Source of the DNA: Candidatus Zixiibacteriota bacterium
Lineage (GTDB): Bacteria; Zixibacteria; MSB-5A5; JAABVY01
Length of the DNA stretch: 64,000 nucleotides
Reading direction: 5' to 3'
Assembly: GCA_011056555.1 (NCBI GenBank)
Contig: DSEQ01000011.1
Coordinates: 1 to 64,000 of the forward strand
Positions 43,564 to 51,715 of this stretch are shown here, in pieces. A program made the translations under genes and the position numbers. The notes below the pieces were generated by a model that was not told the DNA's origin, made no database searches, and was given only the letters and a program-made list of their open reading frames with translations. Every line of letters starts with the position of its first letter. Positions within the stretch are counted from its first letter, which is position 1.

Positions 43564-45423
43564 ATGCTGTTTTTATTAAAAAATATGAGAATTCCAGCCA
43601 CAATTCTAACATTTGTTATGCTGTTTGTCCTCTGGAACGGCCTTTCAGCCCAGCATTCAGAAGACATCCAGACACCTCTTCAAGAAGATTCTGCCGGCGT
43701 GGTATTTGAGTCCCGCGGCAGGATTTACATAGATAAGGGAACTCTCGATGGCATCGATGAGTCATGGCAGGTGGTCATGCCCGATCCATACGGCGATTCG
43801 GTTGAAGTTCCTATCCAATGGTCGGGCAAGGATATATCATATTTTACAAAACCGGATTCGATCTACTATTTCTTCCAGATCGGTGAAAAACTGGCCCTGC
43901 ATAAATATGAATATGCAGAAGGCAAAAATCATAAGATCACCCTGGCATTCCCGCATATACCCGCCCTGCCGCATGAGGGCGCGGTGGATTTTTATGATCG
44001 GCAGTTTCAAAGGCTCATAGCGAAAACATATGATTATCACACATTCAAGAATTTTACTAATAGCTCAGATCGAATGTACAGCCTCATGACGCGGAGGTAC
44101 GGCTCTGTAAATGTCTACTTTCCCGAACAGTGGATCAAACACTACTCGAATGGCCCCCTGATCGGAACGGCTGAAATTTATGCTAATATGCGATTTTTTG
44201 CAGCTAATCTGATCCCCTCCTGTTATGCAATTAGATACTTTGAGAAAATGGCAAATCCCGCATTTCTGGATACATGGACCGATCCGGACGATCTGGGTAT
44301 ATATATCAATCAGTGTTTATCCACTGTTAATTTGCCCATATTATTTGCACATTATCAGGGAGAAAAGGAACCTGAGTACGATACGCTCTCTAAGTTTCTC
44401 ATCTCATCATACCACATATATGAAATCGATAATTTCGAAGTTGACACGACCCACAGAGTGTCCAGTGGGCCATATCGAATTCAGAATCTCAACCAGAATG
44501 AGATACTATTATTAAAAAACAGATATTATCGCGGTTCTGCCAAGTTCCCCGACACGATCCTGATCAAAATCGAGCCGGATTATCTGAAACGAAAGCTGAT
44601 GTTCCAGCTGGGCGAAATCGACATGCTCGACCTGCATTTCTCGGATATCGATCAGTTCAAAGGCGATTATGAAATCAAAGAGGTTGTTCTCGATGAGGCC
44701 GCATATTTATCGATCAACAATATCAAGGAATATCTTTCGGATGGAGTTCTGGCGGCGGCCCTCTCCTATTTGATAAATAAAGACGCTGTATGCCGTGTTG
44801 CGCTGAATAAATCCGCGGAAATGATTGATAATCTTCTGCCCTCATGGGCGCCGGTTGCGGAACCGATGTACGCCTACAACAAATCCAAAGGCCGGTCATT
44901 GATTCGTAATATGGGCGGCGTGAACCGCTACCTTTCACTTTATGTCAGCCCTGATGACTTCTGGGGACGTCGCATGGCCGAATATATTAAGGGTATTCTG
45001 GAACGCGAAAATATCTATGTGACCATTTACTCGGAACTTCTGGAGGGTGAGGGGCGCGACTACGACCTTTTCCAGCAGTTCGATATGATGATCGGAAGAA
45101 TTGATCTTTTCAACGATCACCCGGTCTATATCATGAACCAGATGGTATTTCACTACGACCTGGCAGATATCAGCAAAAACCGCAGCCTTCACTACTCACC
45201 GGAACACGACAGCATTATGACCGCATATTTCGAGAATCCATCTGAAAATGAAGATATGCTCAAAGAATATTATCGCAATTTGGTCGAATTCCCGGTTGGA
45301 ATACCGCTGTTCAAGCCGATTCGACAAACAGCAATATCAGGTCGTATTAAAAACATTGAATTTAACGATCAGGGGCTGATCGACTTCTCCACCATCGAGA
45401 TTGAAGATGAAACTCAAAGGTAA
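43564..45423 (+). CDS. Periplasmic solute-binding-like protein (family 5 type) leading a two-component operon
   Basis: 619 residues; start uncertain (ATG 43564 or 43585, no RBS). A signal peptide ends near GLSAQ. The body fits family 5 oligopeptide-binding proteins: VSSGPYRIQNLNQNEILLLK and KNRYYRGSAKFPDTILIKI around residues 300-340, then VLAAALSYLINKDAVCRVAL. No permease or ATPase genes follow. Its stop overlaps the kinase start by 17 bases, so the pair is translationally coupled, which suggests that this protein serves sensing rather than import. Confidence 0.75.
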   Translation: MLFLLKNMRIPATILTFVMLFVLWNGLSAQHSEDIQTPLQEDSAGVVFESRGRIYIDKGTLDGIDESWQVVMPDPYGDSVEVPIQWSGKDISYFTKPDSIYYFFQIGEKLALHKYEYAEGKNHKITLAFPHIPALPHEGAVDFYDRQFQRLIAKTYDYHTFKNFTNSSDRMYSLMTRRYGSVNVYFPEQWIKHYSNGPLIGTAEIYANMRFFAANLIPSCYAIRYFEKMANPAFLDTWTDPDDLGIYINQCLSTVNLPILFAHYQGEKEPEYDTLSKFLISSYHIYEIDNFEVDTTHRVSSGPYRIQNLNQNEILLLKNRYYRGSAKFPDTILIKIEPDYLKRKLMFQLGEIDMLDLHFSDIDQFKGDYEIKEVVLDEAAYLSINNIKEYLSDGVLAAALSYLINKDAVCRVALNKSAEMIDNLLPSWAPVAEPMYAYNKSKGRSLIRNMGGVNRYLSLYVSPDDFWGRRMAEYIKGILERENIYVTIYSELLEGEGRDYDLFQQFDMMIGRIDLFNDHPVYIMNQMVFHYDLADISKNRSLHYSPEHDSIMTAYFENPSENEDMLKEYYRNLVEFPVGIPLFKPIRQTAISGRIKNIEFNDQGLIDFSTIEIEDETQR

Positions 45424-47149
45424 ACTTTCATTATATTTCGTCCTGGCCACCGGCCTTCCGCTTATTGCCGCCGTGCTGATCCTGTATTTCTATTTGATCG
45501 GCGGCCTGAACAGGATAGAAACCGATAATATCCGCGCGGCCCTGAAGAGCGTGAAGACCCATTTCGAACGCGAGGGGGACAATCTTTCTCAAAGAGTGGC
45601 GCGTGCGCTTCGGGCCGATGATTATCAGCTTCTGCAAATACTCTTAACGAAGAACCGGCGGGGCCAGATTGACCAGAGCAAGCTGATTGATCTAACCGGC
45701 GAATACCAGAATCTTCTCAAGCTGGACTTTCTGGAAATAGTATCTCCCGATGGAACAATACTGGCCTCCGGCATCCGTCCCACCGATTTCAATCGTCCCA
45801 CTGACTTTGAGTTTTTCGATCTAATCAATGAAAATGGTTCTGTAACCGGATTTACTTCATACAGAGTTGGTGAGGATAAATACCTGAGTTATATCAACGG
45901 CCAGGTCCTGACTTACAATGACTCAACTGTGGCGATTTTTATAGGTGGCATCTTCCTTGACGATTACTACCTGCGCGAGATGCAGCTGCCGTATAACGTT
46001 CAATCTGCGGTGCTGTCCGGAAGGGAGCTTTATGCCTCGACGTTCGATCCAAATCTTGAGGAATTACTGAATTTGGAATTGAAAAACAGGATGGCCGAGG
46101 AATTCACGGATGATTTCGCGCTTGGCGGGGTTGATTATAGTCCTTACTATCAATTACTTTACAGCCTTAATGACGATATCCGTTACCAGATTATGTTGCT
46201 CTATCCCCCCTCCTACGCCCGCCTCCTGACCGCCCAGAGCTTCAGGATTTATGCTGTTGTCGCAATCGCAGGAATCCTGATCGCCGGTCTTCTGGGATAT
46301 GCCTTCGCACAGAAGCTCTCTGCGCCGATCATGGAACTGGCCCGGGCATCCGAGAAAATTTCACAGGGCAAATTCGACCGCAAGATAATCTGGTTCTCCA
46401 ATGATGAGATGGGTACTCTGGTGGACGGCTTCAATGAGATGTACGACCGTCTGAAAAGATCACAGCAGAAACTGATCCAGGCCGAGAAGCTGGCGGCATG
46501 GAACCAGATGGCGCGCAAGGTGGCGCATGAGATTAAGAATCCTTTAACGCCCATAAAGATTTCCATCGAGGATTTGCGCCGCAGCTATCAAAAAAATGAA
46601 AAAGATTATGATCATATTTTGGAAAACGCCTCTTCCACTATAATTAATGAGATCGATAAATTAAAGCGCATCGTTGACGAGTTCTCATCATTTGCGAGGC
46701 TGCCCTCCCCGGAGCTGAGCCAGATACGGGTTGTGGATTTAGTTAAGGCCTCGTTGAAGCTGTATGACAATCTGTTGCAGGAAGGCAGGCTGATCATAAA
46801 AACGGAAAAAGATCCCGGAAATGTCCTGGCTGATAAAGGTCTTTTCTCGCAGGCTCTGGTTAATATAGTGAAAAATGCGATCGAGGCTGATCCGGAGGGC
46901 AGAATCGAGGTGACAGTCAGCCGTGAAGAAGATCAGGCTCTTATATCGGTCAGGGATCATGGCCCGGGGATTTCGGAAAAAATTCGCGCGCAGATGTTTA
47001 CCCCGTATTTCACCACCAAGGCCGGTGGAAGCGGATTGGGGCTGGTAATTACGCAAAGAATTCTGTTTGACCATGAGGCCGATATTTCCGTTAATAGTGA
47101 GGAAGGAAAAGGAACCGAGTTTATAATCAGAATGCCGGTGGTGAAATAA
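45407..47149 (+). CDS. Membrane sensor histidine kinase (NtrY-like)
   Basis: 580 residues from the ATG at 45407. Two helices (about 8-30 and 285-305) enclose a ~250-residue periplasmic sensor; then HAMP (LSAPIMELARASEKISQGKF), a HisKA domain whose phospho-His lies in ARKVAHEIKNPLTPIKIS (about residue 370), and a HATPase with NIVKNAIEADPEG (N box), DHGPGISE and GSGLGLVITQRI (G boxes). HEIKNPLTPIK is the NtrY signature. It overlaps the binding-protein gene and is followed 1 base later by its response regulator. Confidence 0.94.
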   Translation: MKLKGKLSLYFVLATGLPLIAAVLILYFYLIGGLNRIETDNIRAALKSVKTHFEREGDNLSQRVARALRADDYQLLQILLTKNRRGQIDQSKLIDLTGEYQNLLKLDFLEIVSPDGTILASGIRPTDFNRPTDFEFFDLINENGSVTGFTSYRVGEDKYLSYINGQVLTYNDSTVAIFIGGIFLDDYYLREMQLPYNVQSAVLSGRELYASTFDPNLEELLNLELKNRMAEEFTDDFALGGVDYSPYYQLLYSLNDDIRYQIMLLYPPSYARLLTAQSFRIYAVVAIAGILIAGLLGYAFAQKLSAPIMELARASEKISQGKFDRKIIWFSNDEMGTLVDGFNEMYDRLKRSQQKLIQAEKLAAWNQMARKVAHEIKNPLTPIKISIEDLRRSYQKNEKDYDHILENASSTIINEIDKLKRIVDEFSSFARLPSPELSQIRVVDLVKASLKLYDNLLQEGRLIIKTEKDPGNVLADKGLFSQALVNIVKNAIEADPEGRIEVTVSREEDQALISVRDHGPGISEKIRAQMFTPYFTTKAGGSGLGLVITQRILFDHEADISVNSEEGKGTEFIIRMPVVK

Positions 47150-47150
47150 C

Positions 47151-48494
47151 ATGTCCGCAAAAATACTTATTGTCGACGACGAAGAATCGATCCTGGCCTC
47201 CCTCTCAGGGCCGCTCGAGCGCGAGGGCTACGAAGTTATTACATGTGAGAATGCCGCGAGAGCAAAAATGGAAAACGGCCGTGATGTTGACCTGTCGCTT
47301 CTGGATGTCTGGCTTCCTGATGGTGATGGGATCGAGCTTCTGGAACAGTTCAGGAAACTCTACCCGCTCCAGGGCTTCATCATGATGTCCGGGCATTCCG
47401 ATATCGAGACGGCTGTGAAAGCGGTCAAGATGGGCGCGTATGATTTTCTGGAAAAGCCCCTTTCCCTTGATCGCGTGCTGATCTCGATCGAAAACGCGCT
47501 GGAAATGCGCCGTCTGGCACGGGAGAACCTCTCCTTCAAACGCGATAATGCCCGCAAGTATGAATTCGTGGGTGAATCGGATGAGATAGAGGAAATGAAG
47601 ATCCTTATCGACCGCATCGCCCGAACCGACAGCCGTGTATTGATCCGAGGCGAAAACGGCACCGGTAAGGAAATCGTCGCCAGAAATATTTTCTTCCGCA
47701 GCAACCGTGCCGACAAACCGTTTGTGGCAGTAAACTGCGCGGCCCTTCCCGACGAATTGATTGAATCCGAGCTCTTCGGTTTCCAGAAAGGCGCTTTCAC
47801 AGGCGCGACATTTGCCCGCGGCGGCCGTTTCGAGGAAGCTGACGGCGGGACAATCTTTCTTGATGAAATCGGAGATATGTCGGATAAAACCCAGGCCAAG
47901 CTGCTGCGGGTTCTCGAGGAAGGTGAGGTGGAGCGTCTGGGAGGCGGCAAACCGAAAAAGATTGATGTGCGCGTAATCGCCGCCACCAACCGCAATCTGG
48001 AGAGAAAAATCGAGGAAGGCAGATTCCGGGAGGATCTATACTTCCGCCTGAACGTTGTGCCGATATACGTTCCTCCCTTGAGGCAGCATAAGGATGATAT
48101 CCCGATCCTTGCGGAATACTTCATCAACCGTCTCTGCGAGGAATACGGTCATCGCCGTGTGAAGATATCCAGGCCGGCTTTAAATTCGCTTATGAAATAC
48201 AATTACCCCGGCAACGTCCGCGAGCTGAAAAACATTATCGAACGGCTTCTGGTAACCGGCAACTTTTCCAATATCGGCAAGGAGGATGTTGACTTTGTAT
48301 TGTCAACAGCATCGCTCAAGGGCCGTCAGGCTGAGCTGAAAACGGCGGTGGAGGAATTCGAGCGCAGTTTCATACTGGCGCGTATAAAGGAAACTAACGG
48401 CAACATGGCCGAGGCCGCGCGCCGTCTGGGCCTGGAAAGAAGCCATCTGTACAAGAAATTGAAAGGGCTGGGGCTGGAAATTAAAGAGTCTTGA
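47151..48494 (+). CDS. Sigma-54-dependent response regulator (NtrC/NtrX family)
   Basis: 447 residues. Receiver: IVDDEESILASL (Asp8/9), phospho-Asp in LLDVWLPDGDG (about 52), FLEKPL (Lys 102). Central AAA+ domain: RGENGTGKE Walker A near 169, ELFGFQKGAFTGAT with the sigma-54-contacting GAFTGA near 207-215, GGTIFLDEIGDM Walker B, FRLNVVPIYVPPLR. C-terminal Fis-type HTH: NMAEAARRLGLERSHLYKKL. It activates RpoN promoters after phosphorylation by the kinase just upstream. The PEP-CTERM promoter at 38731 is a possible target. Confidence 0.95.
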   Translation: MSAKILIVDDEESILASLSGPLEREGYEVITCENAARAKMENGRDVDLSLLDVWLPDGDGIELLEQFRKLYPLQGFIMMSGHSDIETAVKAVKMGAYDFLEKPLSLDRVLISIENALEMRRLARENLSFKRDNARKYEFVGESDEIEEMKILIDRIARTDSRVLIRGENGTGKEIVARNIFFRSNRADKPFVAVNCAALPDELIESELFGFQKGAFTGATFARGGRFEEADGGTIFLDEIGDMSDKTQAKLLRVLEEGEVERLGGGKPKKIDVRVIAATNRNLERKIEEGRFREDLYFRLNVVPIYVPPLRQHKDDIPILAEYFINRLCEEYGHRRVKISRPALNSLMKYNYPGNVRELKNIIERLLVTGNFSNIGKEDVDFVLSTASLKGRQAELKTAVEEFERSFILARIKETNGNMAEAARRLGLERSHLYKKLKGLGLEIKES

Positions 48495-48495
48495 A

Positions 48496-49728
48496 TTATT
48501 CAGTCGAGATTTCCGGCTGCTTCAATGAATCCGGCAGCACGTTCTTATAAATATATTCACCAATAATATTCCCCACAACTTCAGTACCGACCAGGGTGAA
48601 ATGGATACCGTCATTCAGGAAAATATCCTCAAGATTATTCAGGCTGCCGATTCTTTTTTCTAAATCAAGCAGATAGGTGTTTTCGTCCGCGGCAACACCC
48701 CGCACCACATCATTGTAATTGCTGTGTAATTCAATTACCGCCTGCTTGCTTTTAGCGTACTGATTCTTCACCAGATAATCCGGCACGCCCAGCCTGTAAT
48801 ACGAGGTCGGTGCAGTAATAAATATTACAGGCACCTCATGGCGCTCAAACCTGCTCTCGATCGCCTCCAGATTTTCCTCGTACTCATTGATCGGCACACG
48901 GACCTCATCAATTATCTCCACCTTCTCCCCTCCCGCAATCGGACGAGTCAGCTTGAAGAAAAATTGCAGGAGGCGTGAATTATGGTAGATGTGCCACATA
49001 AGTCCCGGATCGCCGGGAGACTTTGTCTCGGAATCAATCGAGCCGTAGGCCTGCCAGTGATCGTTCCATCCAAAGAAAACAACCGCCAGATCGGGCTGAA
49101 ACTTTTCGGCATAAAGCCTGGCCATAATTTTGCCCTGATATGAACTGTATCCAGCCACAGCCATGGTAACGCATTCGACATACACATGGCCGTTGCCGAG
49201 CAGCATATTCAGGAAGCGCTCCACAAATCTGGGATACCCAAGCTGAGTGACTGAATCCCCGAGAAACAGGATCCGATAGACATTGGCCGGTTTGGGAATC
49301 TCGATCTCCTTATCCGGGAAACCGAAAGAATTGACATTTTCATTCGAGGGTGGAAGCTTCCAGAACAAATTCTTGTCCGGGACAAAAATTGACCGCGCCT
49401 CCGGCCGCAGCACCGCGAACTGCTCCTCGGCCATATTGGCAATCCCGGACACATAGCTGAATCCGGCTACCCGCAGGGAAAGCTCGGGCACAATGATAAA
49501 CAGATTCAGGACCGCGATAGTGAGCAGCCATGAATATGATTTGCCGCACCTGTCGAGCACGTCAGCGACCCTTATCCCCAGAAAAAACAAGGCAGCCAGT
49601 ATCGCAATCATAATCAGCCACTTCGCCGAACTGAATAACAAAACTACAGAAAGCAGTATCGATACAATTAGCGAGAAGCTGTATATTGCTTTTGTAATAC
49701 GCAGGTTTTTTTTCTTCTCGGAATCCAT
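48496..49728 (-). CDS. Membrane-anchored SGNH/GDSL hydrolase
   Basis: 410 residues. Three to four hydrophobic helices in the first ~90 residues, then an SGNH hydrolase: RILFLGDSVTQLG with nucleophile Ser (about 155), TMAVAGYSSYQGK (block II Gly), VVFFGWNDHWQ (block III Asn) and DGIHFTLVG (block V Asp/His) at the end. It could be a lipase/esterase or, given the anchor, an O-acyl modifier of envelope polysaccharide. It is convergent with the response-regulator gene, one base apart, with no terminator between. Confidence 0.87.
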   Translation of the reverse strand: MDSEKKKNLRITKAIYSFSLIVSILLSVVLLFSSAKWLIMIAILAALFFLGIRVADVLDRCGKSYSWLLTIAVLNLFIIVPELSLRVAGFSYVSGIANMAEEQFAVLRPEARSIFVPDKNLFWKLPPSNENVNSFGFPDKEIEIPKPANVYRILFLGDSVTQLGYPRFVERFLNMLLGNGHVYVECVTMAVAGYSSYQGKIMARLYAEKFQPDLAVVFFGWNDHWQAYGSIDSETKSPGDPGLMWHIYHNSRLLQFFFKLTRPIAGGEKVEIIDEVRVPINEYEENLEAIESRFERHEVPVIFITAPTSYYRLGVPDYLVKNQYAKSKQAVIELHSNYNDVVRGVAADENTYLLDLEKRIGSLNNLEDIFLNDGIHFTLVGTEVVGNIIGEYIYKNVLPDSLKQPEISTE

Positions 49729-49815
49729 TTACCCATCCCAGATAGAGGGACAATATAAAGTGTCTTTGGTTCAATCAAAACAAAAATCTTATGGGTGATC
49801 TTTTCGTGGTTTCTT

Positions 49816-49884
49816 TCATTCTGAGGAACGAAGCGACTAGGAATCTCCATCACTCAAAAAGATTCTTCACTTCGTCCAGAATGA
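49816..49884. repeat. Imperfect inverted repeat of the 'TCATTCTG' type
   Basis: TCATTCTG-aggaACGAAG...GAATCT pairs with AGATTCTTCACTTCGTCCAGAATGA across a ~13-base loop. The form is like the GTCATT(G/C)CGAG palindromic elements seen in many environmental genomes. Confidence 0.7.
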
Positions 49885-49966
49885 CAGGATTCTTGAAAAC
49901 GCTGTGAGTTTTTGATACCTGTCAAATGTCAAAGACATCTGACCTATATCTGCAGTCCACAGGGTG

Positions 49967-50030
49967 CCCCAAGTTTCAGCTTGGGATATTATGGTTCAAC
50001 AAACCCAATCTAAAGGGCTGGTTGAAAAGG
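49967..50030. repeat. Palindromes plus a repeat shared with 53939
   Basis: CCCAAG-tttcag-CTTGGG at 49968-49985, then TTCAAC..GTTGAA. The segment 50007-50028 (AATCTAAAGGGCTGGTTGAA) is nearly identical to 53939-53958 (AATCTAAAGGGCTTGTTGAT). Bases 49885-49966 hold nothing else that I can name. Confidence 0.6.
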
Positions 50031-50058
50031 CCAGCAATATAGAAATAAGAACCATACA

Positions 50059-50190
50059 CGTCATTCCGAGGGAGTCCCGCCGAAGGCGAGGACGACCGTG
50101 GGAATCTCCGCAGCTGCCCAAGAATAATCGCGGAGATCGCCAGGTCCGTCAGGAGCCGGATTCAAAATCGCTTCGCTCCCCACGATGACG
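50059..50190. repeat. Second 'CGTCATTCCGAG' palindromic element
   Basis: Starts CGTCATTCCGAGGGAG and ends GCTTCGCTCCCCACGATGACG; the interior has GGAATCTCCGC facing GCGGAGAT. It is the same element family as 49816-49884, larger and more degenerate. Confidence 0.65.
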
Positions 50191-50300
50191 AATATCGATG
50201 CATTCAGGGTTTATCAACATGCCCTGGAGATCGGGTCACCAAAACCAGAGTCTTTAATCTTAAAAATCCACAGAGACACAGCATCATTTATCTTGCCCAT

Positions 50301-50339
50301 CCATCAAATATTATTTAAGATTTATGCGTCATTTGATGG
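50301..50339 (+). promoter_or_regulatory. 9-bp inverted repeat just before the reductive dehalogenase-like gene
   Basis: CCATCAAAT (50301-50309) and ATTTGATGG (50331-50339) are perfect complements, 17 bases before the ATG at 50357. It could be an operator or an mRNA hairpin controlling translation. Confidence 0.45.
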
Positions 50340-50356
50340 CAGCGGGAAAATCATCT

Positions 50357-51673
50357 ATGAACATAATTTACTTCTTCACAGGCATACTCATATTTCTGTT
50401 CTTTATCCAATTTGCAATTACATCAGTCAGGGAGAAAAAAACTCGTGCAATTATTGTCAGCCTGTCTTCTGCAATCCTGGTCGCCATGATCTGGTTTTCA
50501 TGCTACATCCTGGCTCCCTCAAATAGTCCGCTTTTAGTAATTCCCATCGGTGTTGTGGTAATTTTGCTGGCTCTATATCTTTTGCCATATGGAAAACCGC
50601 AGGCCATCAAAACTAATCCAGCAGATGAACGTGTCGATGAGCGCGATATTATGTTCGCGCGTGAGGAGTATGAGCCGGGGAGTAAAAAATACGATGTTTA
50701 TTACAAAATGCGTCCGGAGAATAAGAAGATTGATGATAAGATTCGCAAGCTTCCGGCAATCTTAGAGCCGGGAGGACGGTATTATGATCCTGCTCTGGCA
50801 GATTATATAATAAGGCTCTTTGATTTTAATGAATCGATGATTGCGATGGTTGATGGCGATGTTAATCCGAAAAAAGAGGACATAAATCCCTCGGCAATGA
50901 CCAAACAGATTAAACAAATGACATTAGACCTTGGCGCTGATGAGGTCGGAGTTGCTGGTCTGAATCCGGCCTGGGTCTATTCACATGCCGGGCGCGGCCC
51001 CAAAGAATGGGGCTCTCCGATTGAGAATAATCACAATTATGCCATTGCCTTTACGCTCGAGATGGATTACGGCCATGTTGAGAAAAGCCCGTATCTAACA
51101 ATCACAGAGGAGACTGCCAGGCAGTATATGCACGGCGCCCTAATTTCAATCAAGTTGGCTGATTATATCCGTTCGCTGGGATATCCGGCGCGCGCCCATA
51201 TCGCCGGAAGCAACTACCAGATTATGCTGCCGCCCGTTGCTTATGACGCCGGTTTGGGCGAACTGGGACGGCATGGCTATTTGATCTCGCCCAAATATGG
51301 TTCGCGAGTCCGTCTCGGAGCGGTCACCACCGACTTACCCCTGATAGCCGACAAGCCAATTGCTTTCGGAGTCCAGGACTTCTGCGAGAAATGCAAGAAA
51401 TGTGCAGTGAACTGCCCTTCAAACGCGATACCATACGGAGATAGAACTACAGTCCGCGGAATCGAAAAATGGCAGCTTGATATGGAAGCCTGCCTGATGG
51501 CATGGCGCGCGCTTGGAAGCGACTGCGGACTCTGTATGAAATCCTGCCCATTCAGCCATCCGCCCGCATTCGTCCATGACATAGTCCGCCTGGGAATCAA
51601 AAACTCCCCCCTCGCCCGCAAAATCTCTGTTTGGGGCGATGATTTGTTTTATGGTAAGAAGGCAAAATATTGA
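50357..51673 (+). CDS. Membrane-anchored reductive dehalogenase-like corrinoid/4Fe-4S protein
   Basis: 438 residues. Residues 1-75 are three hydrophobic helices, like a fused membrane anchor, with no twin-arginine signal. A ~60-residue charged linker follows. The rest matches the RdhA/QueG superfamily: PPVAYDAGLGELGRHGYLIS and RVRLGAVTTDLPL (cobalamin-side motifs), then FCEKCKKCAVNCPS (CxxCxxCxxxCP, about 343-353) and CLMAWRALGSDCGLCMKSCP (C-x10-C-x2-C-x3-CP). The second cluster spacing favours reductive dehalogenase over QueG. It may reduce organohalides or another corrinoid-bound substrate; electron donor and rdhB are not visible. Start ATG 50357 is chosen to open on the first helix; RBS is weak. 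Confidence 0.8.
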   Translation: MNIIYFFTGILIFLFFIQFAITSVREKKTRAIIVSLSSAILVAMIWFSCYILAPSNSPLLVIPIGVVVILLALYLLPYGKPQAIKTNPADERVDERDIMFAREEYEPGSKKYDVYYKMRPENKKIDDKIRKLPAILEPGGRYYDPALADYIIRLFDFNESMIAMVDGDVNPKKEDINPSAMTKQIKQMTLDLGADEVGVAGLNPAWVYSHAGRGPKEWGSPIENNHNYAIAFTLEMDYGHVEKSPYLTITEETARQYMHGALISIKLADYIRSLGYPARAHIAGSNYQIMLPPVAYDAGLGELGRHGYLISPKYGSRVRLGAVTTDLPLIADKPIAFGVQDFCEKCKKCAVNCPSNAIPYGDRTTVRGIEKWQLDMEACLMAWRALGSDCGLCMKSCPFSHPPAFVHDIVRLGIKNSPLARKISVWGDDLFYGKKAKY

Positions 51674-51715
51674 TATGGAAAATATGAGCTGTAGGTCGAA
51701 AGTCAGAGATTTAAT

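Noticed and set aside
43564-45423. Ordinary peptide ABC importer component
   Set aside because: No permease or ATPase genes follow; the coupled kinase fits better.
47360-48127. Minus-strand frame over the sigma-54 regulator gene
   Set aside because: Low-complexity Ser/Arg-rich product, a shadow of a strongly coding plus-strand gene.
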